A stretch of 64,000 bases of DNA from Whitmania pigra. Lineage: Eukaryota > Annelida > Clitellata > Hirudinida > Haemopidae. The notes beneath the pieces were generated by a model, which was not told the DNA's origin, made no database searches, and saw only the letters and a list, made by a program, of their open reading frames with translations. Positions 27,900 to 40,100 of this stretch are shown piece after piece (position 1 is the stretch's first letter; each line of letters begins with the position of its first letter). The translations under genes were made by a program, and so were the position numbers. The DNA lies in NCBI GenBank assembly GCA_021613335.1, contig JAJTWR010000401.1, positions 275,001 through 339,000 on the forward strand, written 5' to 3'.

Positions 27900-28091
27900 T
27901 ACGCAAAGTCATATAATCGCGAGCCTCATCACATTAATTTATTCGAAATAAATTAGTTGCTTCTTTGCCATTTGTTGTGAACATTTGTTTCCAAGCCATC
28001 ATATTCTGTTTTTCATCAATTTCTTTTGTCGATCTAGAAGCTTTGCATCATCAACATCTTGATATTCCTCTTGCAGACCGGTTGATTCACT
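27900..28091 (-). other. 3' flank of membrane-gene copy A, part of duplication unit
   Basis: CGCGAGCC, ATTTATTCGAA and TTGTGAACATTTGTTTCCAA recur in the same order at 31120-31200 beside copy B, so the duplication includes the 3' UTR. Confidence 0.75.
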
Positions 28092-28942
28092 TCATTTTGA
28101 GGTGAACCCGGCATCCTCTGCTTCGAAGAAGAAGCTCAGTATTCCTTTGCTGAGGCAGAGGCTTTTGATGAATGTCAGAATCCTGAATGACTTCAACTTT
28201 AAATTGAGAAGGATGAAACGTTTCATAAATTCATTGCAAATCTCATTCGAGTTGTCATTAGAAAGTGGTTTGTCGTAGTAGATAATCGGTAGAGCTGCCA
28301 ACAAGGCCGATGCTATGGTCAGACGGAACAATGAGGAGCATTTCTTGAGAGAATATGTGTAAATAATGACCAGGACAAAGCTCGAAATGATGTAGATCCA
28401 CGGACAACCTTGAATAGCCGGTTGGAATGGCAACATGCCCGAGTACCAGAACAAATCGATGAGGAAAGCCACCGAGAAGTAAGCCAGGATTTCGAATATT
28501 GCCCGTCCCAGCCTCTTGATCTTTTGTTTGAATGTTTCTGTTCAGAATGTAACTTTGAGATTATAATTGCGCTTACTTGTTTTGTGATGATTAATCAACG
28601 ATATGTTGTTGTTATTATTATTTAATGATGATTACATTTAATTCAATAATTAATTGGCTTGTCTAAATTTTTATTTAATTGTTAGCGTTCGTCCTTCAAA
28701 AATTCTTCCACAAAAAAAAGAAAAAACTCTACTTAGGTTGTTTTATGAAGCCACTCGATTAAAGCCCGATTAAAATTAATAAATCTTAAAAGTTATTTTA
28801 CATCAAATAATCAAGATTGATGGTTCTTTCATTTGTAACAATTTTAAAATGGCTCGAGAAAATCACCTTCTGGCTTTTTCTTCTTACATCCCCCAGTTCC
28901 GTTTTCCGATTTGATGGAAACTTTTCTTTTCGATGCTGCCAT
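28092..28942 (-). CDS. Small multi-pass membrane protein, tandem copy A (unrecognised)
   Basis: Two exons: 28942-28867 (ATG, 25 codons plus one base) and 28537-28092, joined in phase 1 with a GTGATT donor and an AACAG acceptor, giving 173 aa. The N-terminus is basic (MAASKRKVSIKSENGTGGCK) and may be cytosolic or nuclear-signal-like. Hydrophobic segments lie at about 38-56, 66-86 and 98-113. The core reads LFWYSGMLPFQPAIQGCPWI, then KKCSSLFR. The C-terminal third is helical and basic (LNLKLKSFRILTFIKSLCLS). I do not recognise the family. Copy B lies 3.2 kb upstream in transcription sense on the same strand. The exon-intron structure and splice-site positions match exactly between the copies, and changes are mostly conservative, so both are probably functional. 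Confidence 0.75.
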
Positions 28943-29124
28943 CTTGCCCTTGATGGTGATGATGATGTTATTGTGGCATTGTTATAATTGCTAATGATGA
29001 CATTAAAAATTAGCATCCAAATATTATATAGCAAAATAATATCTAAAATAATTCAAATAACTACCACTTTCTTCTTGTATTGTAAATAAGCGTCAAAGGC
29101 TGATCGATTTTGTTAGGTTTTCTC

Positions 29125-29250
29125 GGTTGTTGCGATGTTGGCCCGTGTTGTTTTCTTGAAATGTTGGTTTCGGGATGACGACATAATGACGTCACGCATC
29201 CAAACCCTCAAAGAATTTTGTTCGACCGCTCTACGCTTTGAGGATTGCAA
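29125..29250 (-). promoter_or_regulatory. Conserved upstream block of copy A with paired CRE-like sites
   Basis: This block is conserved with 32520-32650 while most surrounding noncoding sequence is not. It includes GATGTTGGCCCGTGTTGTTT and ATTTTGTTCGACCG. A TGACG core at 29176 and a full palindromic CRE TGACGTCA at 29187-29194 lie 11 bp apart, about 245 bp upstream of the ATG at 28942. CREB/ATF binding is inferred from the motif. Confidence 0.6.
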
Positions 29251-31110
29251 TGGTGACATGTTTGGGGTTTTTAGTGCAAAATAAAGTAATTATTCATTAA
29301 CAATTTATTTTCATTACGATTTCTATAAAAACATGTGTGCCCTTAAAAATCTTTAAAGATTTAAGACACTCCTATAATATGCCAATTTATTTGGATGTGA
29401 GTCCCGTGCCAAAAGGGCAATGGTGACAATGTTACTCGTCAAAATCTCTAACTCTGGAAAACGGCAAAGTGACAAAATTTGATTCCCTGTAAGCTGGCTT
29501 TTGACCGCGCCTTTTCCAAGTATCTTTTATTATCCAACAAATTAATAGTGCTTCATTCTATGCTCATTGTTTCATGGCTCGCCTCCTGCATGACTCACCT
29601 TATTCTGTGCCTAAAAATTATTAAATTAATATTTTATAATTAATATTTATTAAATTATTAAAATATACTGTACGTTAAAAACACAGCAAGGATCGCCAAT
29701 TTCAAATCAACCCAAAGGAAGATCTCAGAGGAACACTTAATTTTTCAAATATAATTTTAATTTAACTAATTACGGCAGTATTTAGGGATTCCCTGCTGAT
29801 GCGCTTCATACAACTTTACTATAATTTCTTATTAATTCATGAATTCTTCAATTTTTGGCTTCCACTGTTTGTGCGTTGAGGCTATTCCAGCTATCAAACA
29901 CTCCATTACTAAAGAACCTGTAGTGCTCATAATTTTTATTAAGAATATTCTCGATCGTTTTACTTCCAGAGTTCCTATTGATTTCTTAAACAATTCAGGT
30001 TGATATTTGTGTCTTTGTGTCATCATCAAGCTTCATCAACTTTCATGTCATTGCAGGCTTATATTAAATGATGAACTAAAGTGACCCAGTCACTGAAACT
30101 TGAGGCACTTTATTCATCACCTCAAGCTAGCAGTAGCTATTTCCCACGAAGCTGACTCACAGTTCAGAATTTAAATGTCTGTTTAATGTTTAATTCCGCC
30201 AGCATCCGCTATGCTATAAATTGGTAACAAATTGGCTTAGATTTTCAGTCAATTAGAGCTCGATAAAATCGAAACGAGGGAACTACTTTAGACGCTCTTA
30301 GAATATATTTATTATTATTATTTTATAATTAGAATATATATTTTCCAATTAAAATGGGCATACTACCATTGTATATTAATATTTTGATGTGCAGAATACT
30401 ATTTCTCAACTTAAAGTTTCAAATTTAATAGAAACGCTGTTTCGTACTCACCATTCAATTTATTGTTGAAGATACTTATTTGATATAATATTTACAAAAT
30501 ATAATATAATACTTAGGAACATATTCAGAACGTTTTCCATCAATTTTTCCAACGTGGAAATGGCTCCTTCATGTCTTTCAAGCACAGTGAAAGTTATGAA
30601 AGTAATTTCTGACATGATGAACCTTTCAAAGATAGGGCTGACTATTGGTTGAGCGGCCTATAGATATTATTATTATTTTTATCGAACTTTACGTACAATG
30701 TTTCAGTGACATGGAACCATTTGATAGGGTACAGCACCTCGTCGATTACTCATAAAAGATAACTTTTCATAATTTCTGTTGCATCAGCGCATACACTTTG
30801 TACTATTTAAGTTTCTGAAGTTGGCCAACGTTTCAGTTTCTGTGATTGTTTCGAGTTCGATCGGAGTTTTGTTGTTGTTTCGGGTGCGTTTCTTTCCGTT
30901 ATGTTAAAAGTTATTTTGCCTTTGATTATTTAATACTTTCAAATTCAACATAAAAATTCAATTTCAAAATCGATTTCATAAACTAAAGTAATTTAAATGC
31001 TTAATTGCATTTTCTATTTGTTCTTGTTCCTTGGCTGTTATTTGAGATTATAGGTAAATAAAATTAAATTAACATTTATAAAAAAATGAAATGCAAGAAA
31101 TATGTAGAAA
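29251..31110. other. Spacer between the tandem copies, no gene seen
   Basis: AT-rich, not visibly duplicated. The frame at 29832-30029 (-) is unrecognised and short. Confidence 0.5.
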
Positions 31111-31314
31111 TAAATAAACGCGAGCCGCATCATAGCAATTTATTCGAATCAAATTAGTTGCTTATTTGCAATTAGTTGTGAACATTTGTTTCCAAACAAA
31201 CACATAATATTCCTTTTTTATTCAAATCAATTCCATCAAGTTTTTGGGTATATTTCATTCAAGCTTAGAAAGATTTGCATGTTCGACATCTTGTTTTACA
31301 TAGGCCGATTCGCT

Positions 31315-32254
31315 TCAGCTGAACAAGAACTCGCTATCTTCCTTGTCGAAAAAGAAGCTCAGTATTCCTTTCCGGAGACAGAGACTTTTGATGAAGGTCA
31401 GAATCCTGAAGGACTCCAACTTTAAATTGAGAAGGAGGAAGCGTTTCAGAAAATCGTTGAAGACATCATTCGAGTTGTCATTGGTAATTGATCTGTCATG
31501 GTGAGTCAAGAGAATCGGCAGAGCTGCCAACAAGGCCGATGCTAAGGCCAGACGGAACATTGAGGAGCACTTCTTGAGAGCGTATGTGTAAATGATGACC
31601 AGAATTAAACAAGAAACTATGTAGATCCACGGACATCCTTGAATAGCTGGTTGGAATGGCACCATGCCCGAGTACCAGAACAAATCGATGAGGAAAGCCA
31701 CCGAGAAGTAAGCCAGGATTTCGAATATTGCCCGTCCCAGCCTCTTGATCTTTTGTTTGAATGTTTCTGTTCAGAATGTAGCTTTGAGTTATTTGCTTTT
31801 AATCAACAAAATGTGATTGTTTGTGAAAATCAATGTTTGAAAGACACTTGTTCTTACAAACCTTTACCACAAAAAAAGTAAAAAAAAAAAGAGAAAGTCT
31901 GATTATGCATCGCATTCGTTTAGGATTTTAAACTTTTGAATCACTTTTGAAGTTTCGAATGATTGCAAAGCTATTTTTGAAAGAAACTGCTTTACTCCAG
32001 ATAGATATTAAAGATAGGGATTAGCAAACGAAGTCTTCACATGCGGATCCTCAATTTAGGTTGATTTGTCGATCCTCAAATGATAAATTATTAAATACGT
32101 ATTGCTAAAAGGTTTTTATAGTTTAAAAGAATTAAAAGTTATTTGTTCGCATTTGTCACAGTATTAAAGTGATTAAGATTTCCTCACCTTCTAGCTTTTT
32201 CTTGCGACATGCTCCCGCGCCTTTTTCAGATTTGACTGAACTCTTTCGTTTCAT
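31315..32254 (-). CDS. Small multi-pass membrane protein, tandem copy B (unrecognised)
   Basis: Two exons: 32254-32188 (22 codons plus one base, MKRKSSVKSEKGAGACRKKK) and 31766-31315, joined in phase 1 by a GTGAGG donor and an AACAG acceptor, giving 172 aa. Over the first 63 residues of the shared core (VAFLIDLFWYSG onward) I count nine differences from copy A, nearly all conservative (Leu/Val, Ile/Val, Ser/Ala). The loop after the third hydrophobic segment differs most (LTHHDRSITND against YYDKPLSND). The conserved frame in both copies despite divergent intron DNA argues for selection on protein. Function unknown; three hydrophobic segments and basic ends suggest a small organelle or plasma-membrane protein. 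Confidence 0.75.
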
Positions 32255-32519
32255 CTTGCCTTTGAAATGTACATCATGATAATGATATTATTGTGGCGTT
32301 GACTTATAGATGGCCTTGTTATGGCGTTTATAATACTTTGACGACGATGGCGATGCGAATATCGCGATACCAGTCCTTTTGATAACAATGTTATTGACGA
32401 CAGTTAATGATGGCCTCCAAATATTGGATCGCAGTTAAATTTCTAAAATAATTCAAACAATTCCCACCTTTATCTTTTATTGTTTATTCGCAGCAAATGA
32501 TTTGTCAAATTTGTTGGGT

Positions 32520-32650
32520 TTTCTCGATTGTTAGGATGTTGGCCCGTGTTGTTTTCTCGAGGTGTTGGTTTTGGGATGACGTCATGCTGACGTATGCTTC
32601 CAATTTCTCGAAGAAATTTTGTTCGACCGTTCCACACTTTGAAGATTTCA
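32520..32650 (-). promoter_or_regulatory. Conserved upstream block of copy B with paired CRE-like sites
   Basis: The counterpart of 29125-29250. The full palindrome TGACGTCA is at 32577-32584 and a half site TGACGT at 32588-32593, again 11 bp apart, about 325 bp upstream of the ATG at 32254. Confidence 0.6.
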
Positions 32651-33154
32651 TTGGTTAAAATTTAATATTTAATCAATAAAAATTAATTCCCATCATTATT
32701 TCAACAAAGGAGTTTTCCAATTTATAACTTGCAAGAAGTCACTCTGACTGGGATTTGAAGTGAAATAGCGAAACGCACTTCATCTTTTACTTTTAATTAT
32801 TCTCCTTCTCTTCGAATTACAAATGGTGGATGGGCTCCATTTCCTAGGGGTAGTAAGTGCTAAGCTTTCCGTTCTTACGAATCCGCATTTTGTGCAAGCA
32901 GTCGCTTTGAACAATAATCTTAATTTGGCTATTACCCCATCAACCCCGAGAAAAGAGGTAACTAGTTGGGTACATTTTAAAGATAGGAAAAGTCCAAAGT
33001 TGGAAAACATTGAAGAAATCATTCAATACAATTTCAGTAAAATGTCATTTTACGCCTGTTTTCATCTGGTTTTTCAATTTTTCAAAATATTCAAAATAAA
33101 TTGATCCTAGCAACATTATTTTGTCAAATTGCAAAGCAATAAATATCTTTAAGG

Positions 33155-33325
33155 TTTATGTTGGCCGAATGGGCAGCATACGGCAGTAATGGCAGCAGCC
33201 GTTAGGTGTCGTGTTCAAAACCTAGCCTGCACTGCCTCAAGAGCCCTTGGGAAGGAGCGCTCCACAAATGGTTTGCAAAAAGCGCCTTCGACGCGATGAC
33301 TATGGCGCTATATAAATGAAGTAAT
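33155..33325 (+). mobile_element. tRNA-derived SINE
   Basis: An A-box-like GGCCGAATGGGCAGCATACG and a B-box-like GTGTCGTGTTCAAAACCT are spaced as in a tRNA head. The body ends in GACTATGGCGCTATATAAAT. A GCGCTATATAAAT end is familiar from the L2-type LINE-mobilised SINE tails of animals. Related copies are at 23755, 33655, 33930, 53745 and 63058. Confidence 0.8.
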
Positions 33326-33419
33326 GAGTCCGACAGGCTGAGTTATAAACCTTTAAAGTATCCGGATTTTCTTATATTTTATATTTTAATTTTTATGTAT
33401 TTTTATTACAACTAACAAT

Positions 33420-33615
33420 ATATCTACAGACATGGGACAAGTACTCAAGTCTCCAGTACAAGTATAAGTCTCAAGTGCGACTACAAGTACTCTATACTTA
33501 TGAATATTGGCAATACCAATACTAATACCAATACTAATACCAATACTAATACCAATACTAATACCAATACCAATACTAATACTAATACCAATACTAATAC
33601 CAATACTAATACTTT
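33420..33615. repeat. (CAATAC/TAATAC)n minisatellite with degenerate AAGTAC flank
   Basis: From about 33509 to 33612 the sequence is an alternating series of CCAATA and CTAATA hexamers. Just upstream (33430-33500) is a looser series of CAAGTA/CTCAAG words. Confidence 0.85.
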
Positions 33616-33654
33616 GTTTTAAAAGTATTGCTATTTCTATAATACTTTCTCCGA

Positions 33655-33715
33655 TCCAAGAACCAAGGTGTCTCTGACGCTATGCTTAAGGCGCCAAACA
33701 AATGAACTATTATTA
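33655..33715 (+). mobile_element. SINE 3' tail fragment
   Basis: GGTGTCTCTGACGCTATGCT, then TAAGGCGCC-AAACAAATGAA, is a diverged version of the tail seen at 34079-34115. Head missing. Confidence 0.6.
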
Positions 33716-33929
33716 CTACTACTATTTTTTTTATTCTTATTATTATCACTATTCGTAAAAATGATTACAATGTTGACCGAGTACAAGGATTTATATAAAT
33801 TATAATTTATAATAAATAGCATAAATAGTAACATTTCAAAACGCTCACTCGTAATATTCGATGGTAAAAATGGTGGTGGAAATATTTTGCCACCTAGAAC
33901 ACTTTGACTGTTTCTTGGTCGATTCACTA

Positions 33930-34135
33930 AGAGTAAGACATACTTATTGGCAGCTATTGTAATGAAATGGTACTGATTGTGGGTTCAATCCGGAATGTTT
34001 CAAATGATGTGTCATCCTTCGTCATCTTTTTTGTTTTATTATGTCCTCCTTTGGTGCCCATGCGTCTGGTAACCCTGATGCCTCTGACGCTACGCATATG
34101 GCGCTATATAAATGAAGTTACAATTACAATTACAA
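33930..34135 (+). mobile_element. tRNA-derived SINE, second copy
   Basis: The B-box-like GTGGGTTCAATCC at 33978-33990 is followed by a SINE body and the tail CTCTGACGCTACGCATATGG, CGCTATATAAATGAAG, then (TTACAA)n. The head is more diverged than in the copy at 33155. Confidence 0.75.
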
Positions 34136-34626
34136 CCCTACTCAAAGGCCAACCGAAGAACAACGTAAGTTGTTGTATTATACAATTGAATATAATTAAA
34201 ATAAACAAGATGAATTCTTATTTATCTCATTTATTTGTAAATATGGCAATTAATTCTAAATATTCTCTATTGTTTGAAAACATTACCCATTTAAAACGTT
34301 TTTATTCAAATATTCCGGCTGAAAACTCCAGATTTTACAAGATGAGATAAAGTGATGCAATGGTGAGAGAATGCGATTAAAATCCAATGCTTAATGAACA
34401 GGAATTACGTGTTAGGGAGTGCGCTTTCCATCTATAATTGACTCAGCATGTTTATAAATTTCTTGATTATTAAGAACATGTTGCCATCATCTTTTACTTT
34501 TTTGCGCATAAATGCAAATAAGTTTCTGTAGTTTTTTGTAAACAAATGGTTGGAGTGTTTCTGGTCCCAATCGTTTGGATTTGGTGAAACTTTATTGCTA
34601 GAAAGTTATTCAATATTTTCTTCAAC

Positions 34627-35328
34627 ATGCCTCCAAGAGAATTCATTAATAATGATATCTCGGAGATTGAACGAAAGCGTGACTTTCTTAGTGAGGATCA
34701 AATTGAATATATAGTCGAGAGGGTACTAGAAAAGTTATTGCCCGTGATAAAAGATTTTATGAACGATGAGTTGAGCAAAATAAAAATTGACACATTCCAA
34801 CTAAACGAAAAAAAGGAAGAAGAAACGAAAAATATTGAATTTCTCGAAGTGAAGAAAAGATCCTGGAAACTCGTTTTTGTTGGAATACCTGACGCTTCTC
34901 CCGAGATGTCAGAAAGAGAACAGGACTTGCAACTGGACAGAGGAGAAACAGTCGATGTAGTTGTGAAATGCTGCAAAGAAATCCTAGACTTGGAAATCAA
35001 GCCTCATGACATTGTCTCTTGTCAGAGAATGAACAAAGGCAGGGATATGCAACATCGTCCCATAATGGTCGGTTTTGCATCGCAAAAAGTAAGAGATGGC
35101 ATTTTAAATGCAAGAAAACATTTGAAAAGCACCAACATTGGGATTTACATCAATGAACTTCTAACCAAGAAGAATGCCAACATCTACTATGAATGCAGGC
35201 AGTTGGTGAAGCAGAAAAAACTCTCCTGCACATGGACAAGCAATGGATTTGTTTTTGTCAAGAAAACAAGATGGCACAATGAGAAACCTCTCAAAATTGT
35301 CTCCTTGGAAGACCTCGAAAAGTTGTAA
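34627..35328 (+). CDS. Retroelement ORF1-like protein with FP-type C-terminal domain
   Basis: A single 233-aa frame, ATG to TAA without introns. Residues ~15-70 are a charged helix, probably coiled coil (EYIVERVLEKLLPVIKDF). Residues ~83-160 look like an RRM-type fold (WKLVFVGIPDASPE, then HDIVSCQRMNKG and RPIMVGFAS). The C-terminus (IGIYINELLTKKNANIYYEC, then LSCTWTSNGFVFVKK) matches the C-terminal domain common to ORF1 proteins of CR1/L1-like LINEs and named after the FP25K family. No reverse transcriptase frame follows and no LINE 3' tail is evident, so this is either a solitary ORF1 of a truncated element or a host-retained copy. Poly(A) signal-like AATAAA occurs near 35582. Confidence 0.78.
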   Translation: MPPREFINNDISEIERKRDFLSEDQIEYIVERVLEKLLPVIKDFMNDELSKIKIDTFQLNEKKEEETKNIEFLEVKKRSWKLVFVGIPDASPEMSEREQDLQLDRGETVDVVVKCCKEILDLEIKPHDIVSCQRMNKGRDMQHRPIMVGFASQKVRDGILNARKHLKSTNIGIYINELLTKKNANIYYECRQLVKQKKLSCTWTSNGFVFVKKTRWHNEKPLKIVSLEDLEKL

Positions 35329-37106
35329 TGGAGTCTGAAGAGATTGGATTTTGATGAATTTATTGCAGAACACATGTTCTTTAAAGTTTGCTTTATTCAA
35401 ACTACAATTGTGTATATAGCTTAAGTTTCTTAACATGGCCACATTTATTTGTGTTAATTGTTAAATCATTGCCAGTGATTGAGTCAGTGACTTGTAATTA
35501 GGTAGTTGTAGTTGCTGAAGCAGGGTTGAAAATGAAAATTTCACATTTATTGAGGGTTTATGTCTTGTTGTCATAGATGAAAATAAATAAGATCAGCAGA
35601 TGAGTCTGATTTCCTTTCCTTGCCCCCTTAAAACATAGATTTTATATTATTATTTTATATTATTTCTGGATGTTTGTAACAGAGATTTAAGGACTCGACA
35701 CCAGCATGCCATGCTCTAATTTAAGATTCTTCAAAATTTAAATTGTATGGCGCAGAGCTTAAATATAATTTTTTTTTAATAAAGTTGGATAGTGGCAATA
35801 TTGAGTCTTTTGTTATAAAATGATGATATCGAAAACTACATTACTTAAGAGAATGAATATAATTACGGCGGTTAGCAAGAGTTCATCAAGAACTTTAACA
35901 ATCAATAACTCTGGAAGAAACATAATTTTTTGTTTGTTAGAAAGGTCTTGCATTGGCAAGTAATGCGAGTATATAGAAATATACATTTAATAAAACGGAA
36001 TTTTTGGCTTTTAATTTTAAATTTTTTAACGTATTAAGGTTTGAGTGCCGATAAATATAAATTAATAATTGTAATATGAAGCAATCATAACAATAACAAG
36101 GAATGACCAGGCAGTACGTTATTCAACCCCCTTAGCAAACTACGGACAGTAACGAAATCGTCTTTGCACAGTAGACATATTTCACAATATTCTTCACTCC
36201 TGCGAATTCTATAGAATAAAATACCATAAAACCACGAATAACAAAAGTTAAACAAAAAATCGCTTGTGGATAGAAAGTCGTTGTTGATATATATTTTCTT
36301 TACTTTTATCTTTAATTATTAGTTTTTACTATTTTAAAAACAATAAAATTTAATGTAAACAATTTGTTTAAGCTACTTTAAATTATTAAAATAAATTTAG
36401 AATATCTATGTCAAGATATCCACTTTTAACTGCTTCGCCTTTTTATTGTTTTGACTGGACCGACCGTGTATTATTAGTCATCAAGGTTTTGAGGATCGTT
36501 CTATTTTATTATTTTTTGTTTTTTTAATTTCAAACTTAATTTAAGGTTGGTTTTCTCATTTTCGTATAATTATGGGCTACGTCAAATAATTTTATTAGCT
36601 TTTCTTAGGACAAAGTGCTTGTGATTAGGTCGGCTTACACTTTGAGACCGCCCGCATCTTTTGGAGTTTATTTTTCAACTTATATGTTAGACTCGAGAAT
36701 GTCGTGTTCACACTAATGGCGTACTTCTATTGAAAACTTTATTAATTCGTTTCCTTATAAGCAATTTATTGACTATGTGTTATCAATTTACAGCTAACAC
36801 GGATTTGTAACAAGTAATAGTGCCTGGTTAACGTTTTACTTGTCGCTAAATAAATAATGGTTTAAAATGTTTTAATGGGTTTAATAATGCTTTCTACATG
36901 GTGGGTGTTCTCAAGTTTTTTTGCTTTTGTCATTATTCTCAGATCATTCACTACTGCTTAGAAACATGAATACACTTAGTTATGATGCAGGCATTTAGAA
37001 TTGTAATATATAAAAAAACACAAGCATCTGAATGCATTTTTTTTTATTAAGCTGGATCAATACAAATCGATAATTGCTTTAAAAAAATTTAATTTAATTG
37101 CAGGTC
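35329..37106. other. Spacer upstream of STIMATE, no gene seen
   Basis: AT-rich unique DNA. The STIMATE promoter and any noncoding first exon should lie here or in the AG-bounded 5' part of the first coding exon, but I see no decisive motif. Confidence 0.5.
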
Positions 37107-40100
37107 ATGATGACATCAAATTCCACCTCTGCTACCTCACCATCCACTCCAGCCAGTCACTGCAGCCAGGGGGCTCTCACAGGAACCTTGGGGCTGTTCG
37201 TCCAAGCTCTCCTAGCTTTCGTGGCATTCAGTGCTCTGATTGGTCAGTCCTTTGAATGGCTGTCGGAGATTATTTTCGTTATGGGTGATGGAAGAGTGTG
37301 ATTTAATAACTCGTTATGTACGAAGTTAAGTGGTTAAGTGTCTTAAGAAATTTGTTTTTATGATGAACATCTCTGTTTTGTTATTTTGGTGTAGAATCCA
37401 ACTAACGTCATCATTGTAATGTGGTGGAGTGGCAGCCACCATGATTATAGTTTTTATTGTTACGATTATTTATTAATTTATAATTATTTTCTTTTATTTC
37501 GTCCATCATTGTTATCATTATTTTAGTAACAACATCTTTCAACCACATCGAAGACTCTGAGCTATTCGTTTTGGAAATCATCTTTTAAGACTTAAAACCA
37601 TCTTATTTGTCACAATAAAGTCGTCATCATTATCACTGCATTCAGAGCCATCATGATCATCAATCAGACAAATTTAATAGACCTGTCTGGCCAGTAACTG
37701 TAATCATCATCATCATCCTCATTGTTATATTCATCATTATCACCACAAACATCAAGTTACATCACATGATGATGATGGTGGCGATAGTAATATAATGATA
37801 TAATGATAATTATAATTACATGATGTTTGCTTACAGTCAAGAGATATTGCGAACCTGTAAAAACGAGACGTCCCTGGAAAACATGGTGAGATGTTGTGTT
37901 AACTTTAATTTAATTAATAGTTATAATCAATTTAATAACAATGTTATGTTAACTTTAATTTAATTAATAGTTATAATCAATTTAATAACAATGTTATGTT
38001 AACTTTAATTTAATTAATAGTTATGATCAATGTAATAACAATGTTATGTTAACTTTAATTTAAATTTAATTATCTGGTCAATAGTTACTATCTATTAAAT
38101 AAGTATTTTGTTATATTGATTTTAATTTTGATTGCTGTATGACGATGGTGATTGCGATGATAATGATAATGATGATAATGTTTGCAACCATTCTTGTGCT
38201 TACGTAAGTACATTTTGAAATGGTGCTATTGCAGTTAGTTGTTAAGTGCCTATCTTTTGCTTCTTGCCTGCTACTTTTTTAAATTTAAAAACAATTTAGT
38301 TTAATTTTGATAAAATTTTTAATTTAATTAATTTATTAAAAAAAAAATAACAGAATAAAATGACCTTGTTAAACAGTAATATAAAATTATCCTCCTCGGC
38401 TACACGTACATCCGGTACTGAACTCTCACGTGCCGGGGACGTCATTTCAGTTTTTCCGAGGTGGGGACAAATCCTCCCACAACTTGGGGGGACAGCCTTT
38501 CTTCTGTATTTAAAGGGAGCCATCCTCCCTCCTGCCCCTCCCAAATGATGTCCCTGTCTCTTACTTTGGCAATTTTTCACCGAATTCAAAATTATTGATT
38601 TGCAAAATATTATTGTTATGTTTGGTATTAATATTTTTTATTAGTGATATCAGGAATTTAATTATTTATTATACATATATATATATATTATAATTTTGTG
38701 AAAGGTTGATATATATACATATACATGAATCAAACAAATTTATCAGTGGAATCATTCACAATCTTAACGAATATATCTTTACATACAACTTTAGCAATTA
38801 TTCTTGGCACTGCGATTGTCAACCTTATTGTAATTTCTTTAGGATGACAACAATGTCTCCGAAGATCTGACTGGAGACTTAACTGAATCGGCACAAAAGT
38901 CGTTATGTATTTTGTTGTACTCTTTGCCATCCGCCTGTGAAGTATCTTTCAAGAATTCATTTGAAGTTGAAAAACATCGCAAAATCTACATTCCCTTAAA
39001 GATTCTTAATTCAAAATGTTTTTTACAAAGAAAAAACAAAAACATACTGCCAAACAAGCAGCATACCTATTAGCGGAGTTTTTCAGTGGTTAAAAAAGAA
39101 ACTGAGTTCGACAGGAGAACTTTTGCATCTGATGTCTGTTTAGATGTCTGTTTAGACAAGCAAAGTCCAAACAGAAAATACAGACACCATCAAAGGAAAT
39201 CACTAGTACTATGAGTTTCAGGAAAATTTTACTGGGCGTATAAACTCGCTGGAAGAATAAAATTTTGGAGAATGTACAAATAACTGCCAATATTTTGAAC
39301 ATTGTTCACAATTCTCTAAGTGATCCGATGCCAGACAATGTTGGCAGTAAATGGTCCAATCCTGCTTTTTCAAAGCTCCAAGCTAAATTTTGACATCGAT
39401 GGAACACCTGTCAAAGTGCCATCCAAAGACTTTGAAGTATGACAATTATTAACATTGAAATCTTTTGCTTTTCAAATTTCCATGCCTTAAAATTAATTGC
39501 TTTTGAAAATATTTGAATAAACCTTGACATTATGAGAAGATGCCCGTGTGATACAACATCTTGGAACAACAATAATTTTAGTCTTGAAAAGAAAGGTCTA
39601 TGAAATGGGCTGTTTTTCTGTTGATTAATTCTGGAACATAAAATTATTTTGAACTAAAAATGTTTCAAAAGACATCAAAGTATCTTTTCAACACTGAAAT
39701 TCATTCAGTCAAAGGCTGTCCATGAACGACAGATGTTGTTTGAAGCTATGAAACAAAACGTGATGCTTGATTCTGCTGTCTGGGAACATCTTAATGCAAA
39801 TGGCAGTTACAAATGTTTCAGAGCAAGCACCTGAACAAAGCACGTTCTTAAAAAGGCCTTACGAACATTTAGAGAACCGTTACAAAGTCACATCTAAAAG
39901 AGAGAATGCCATTAAGAGCCACAAGATACTCTCTCAATTGAACATAACAAGTATGTTGATGGAGCAAATGAATAACAAGAAAGAAATCATTGGTTTTTGT
40001 TTGGCAGTTTTATAACAGAAAAATGTTCGATACTGCTTTAAGAAGTTTTCCTAACCAAAGGTATCTTCAAAACCAACCGATGTGAAATCTAATCTTGAAT

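Noticed and set aside
32780..33104. Overlapping frames of 80 aa (-) and 93 aa (+) upstream of the SINE
   Set aside because: Neither shows a known motif or splice support, and the two overlap antisense.
38360..38548. A 62-aa plus-strand frame and the opposite 97-aa frame (38296-38589)
   Set aside because: No recognisable motif, no splice or phase relation to STIMATE; likely chance frames in a locally GC-richer patch.
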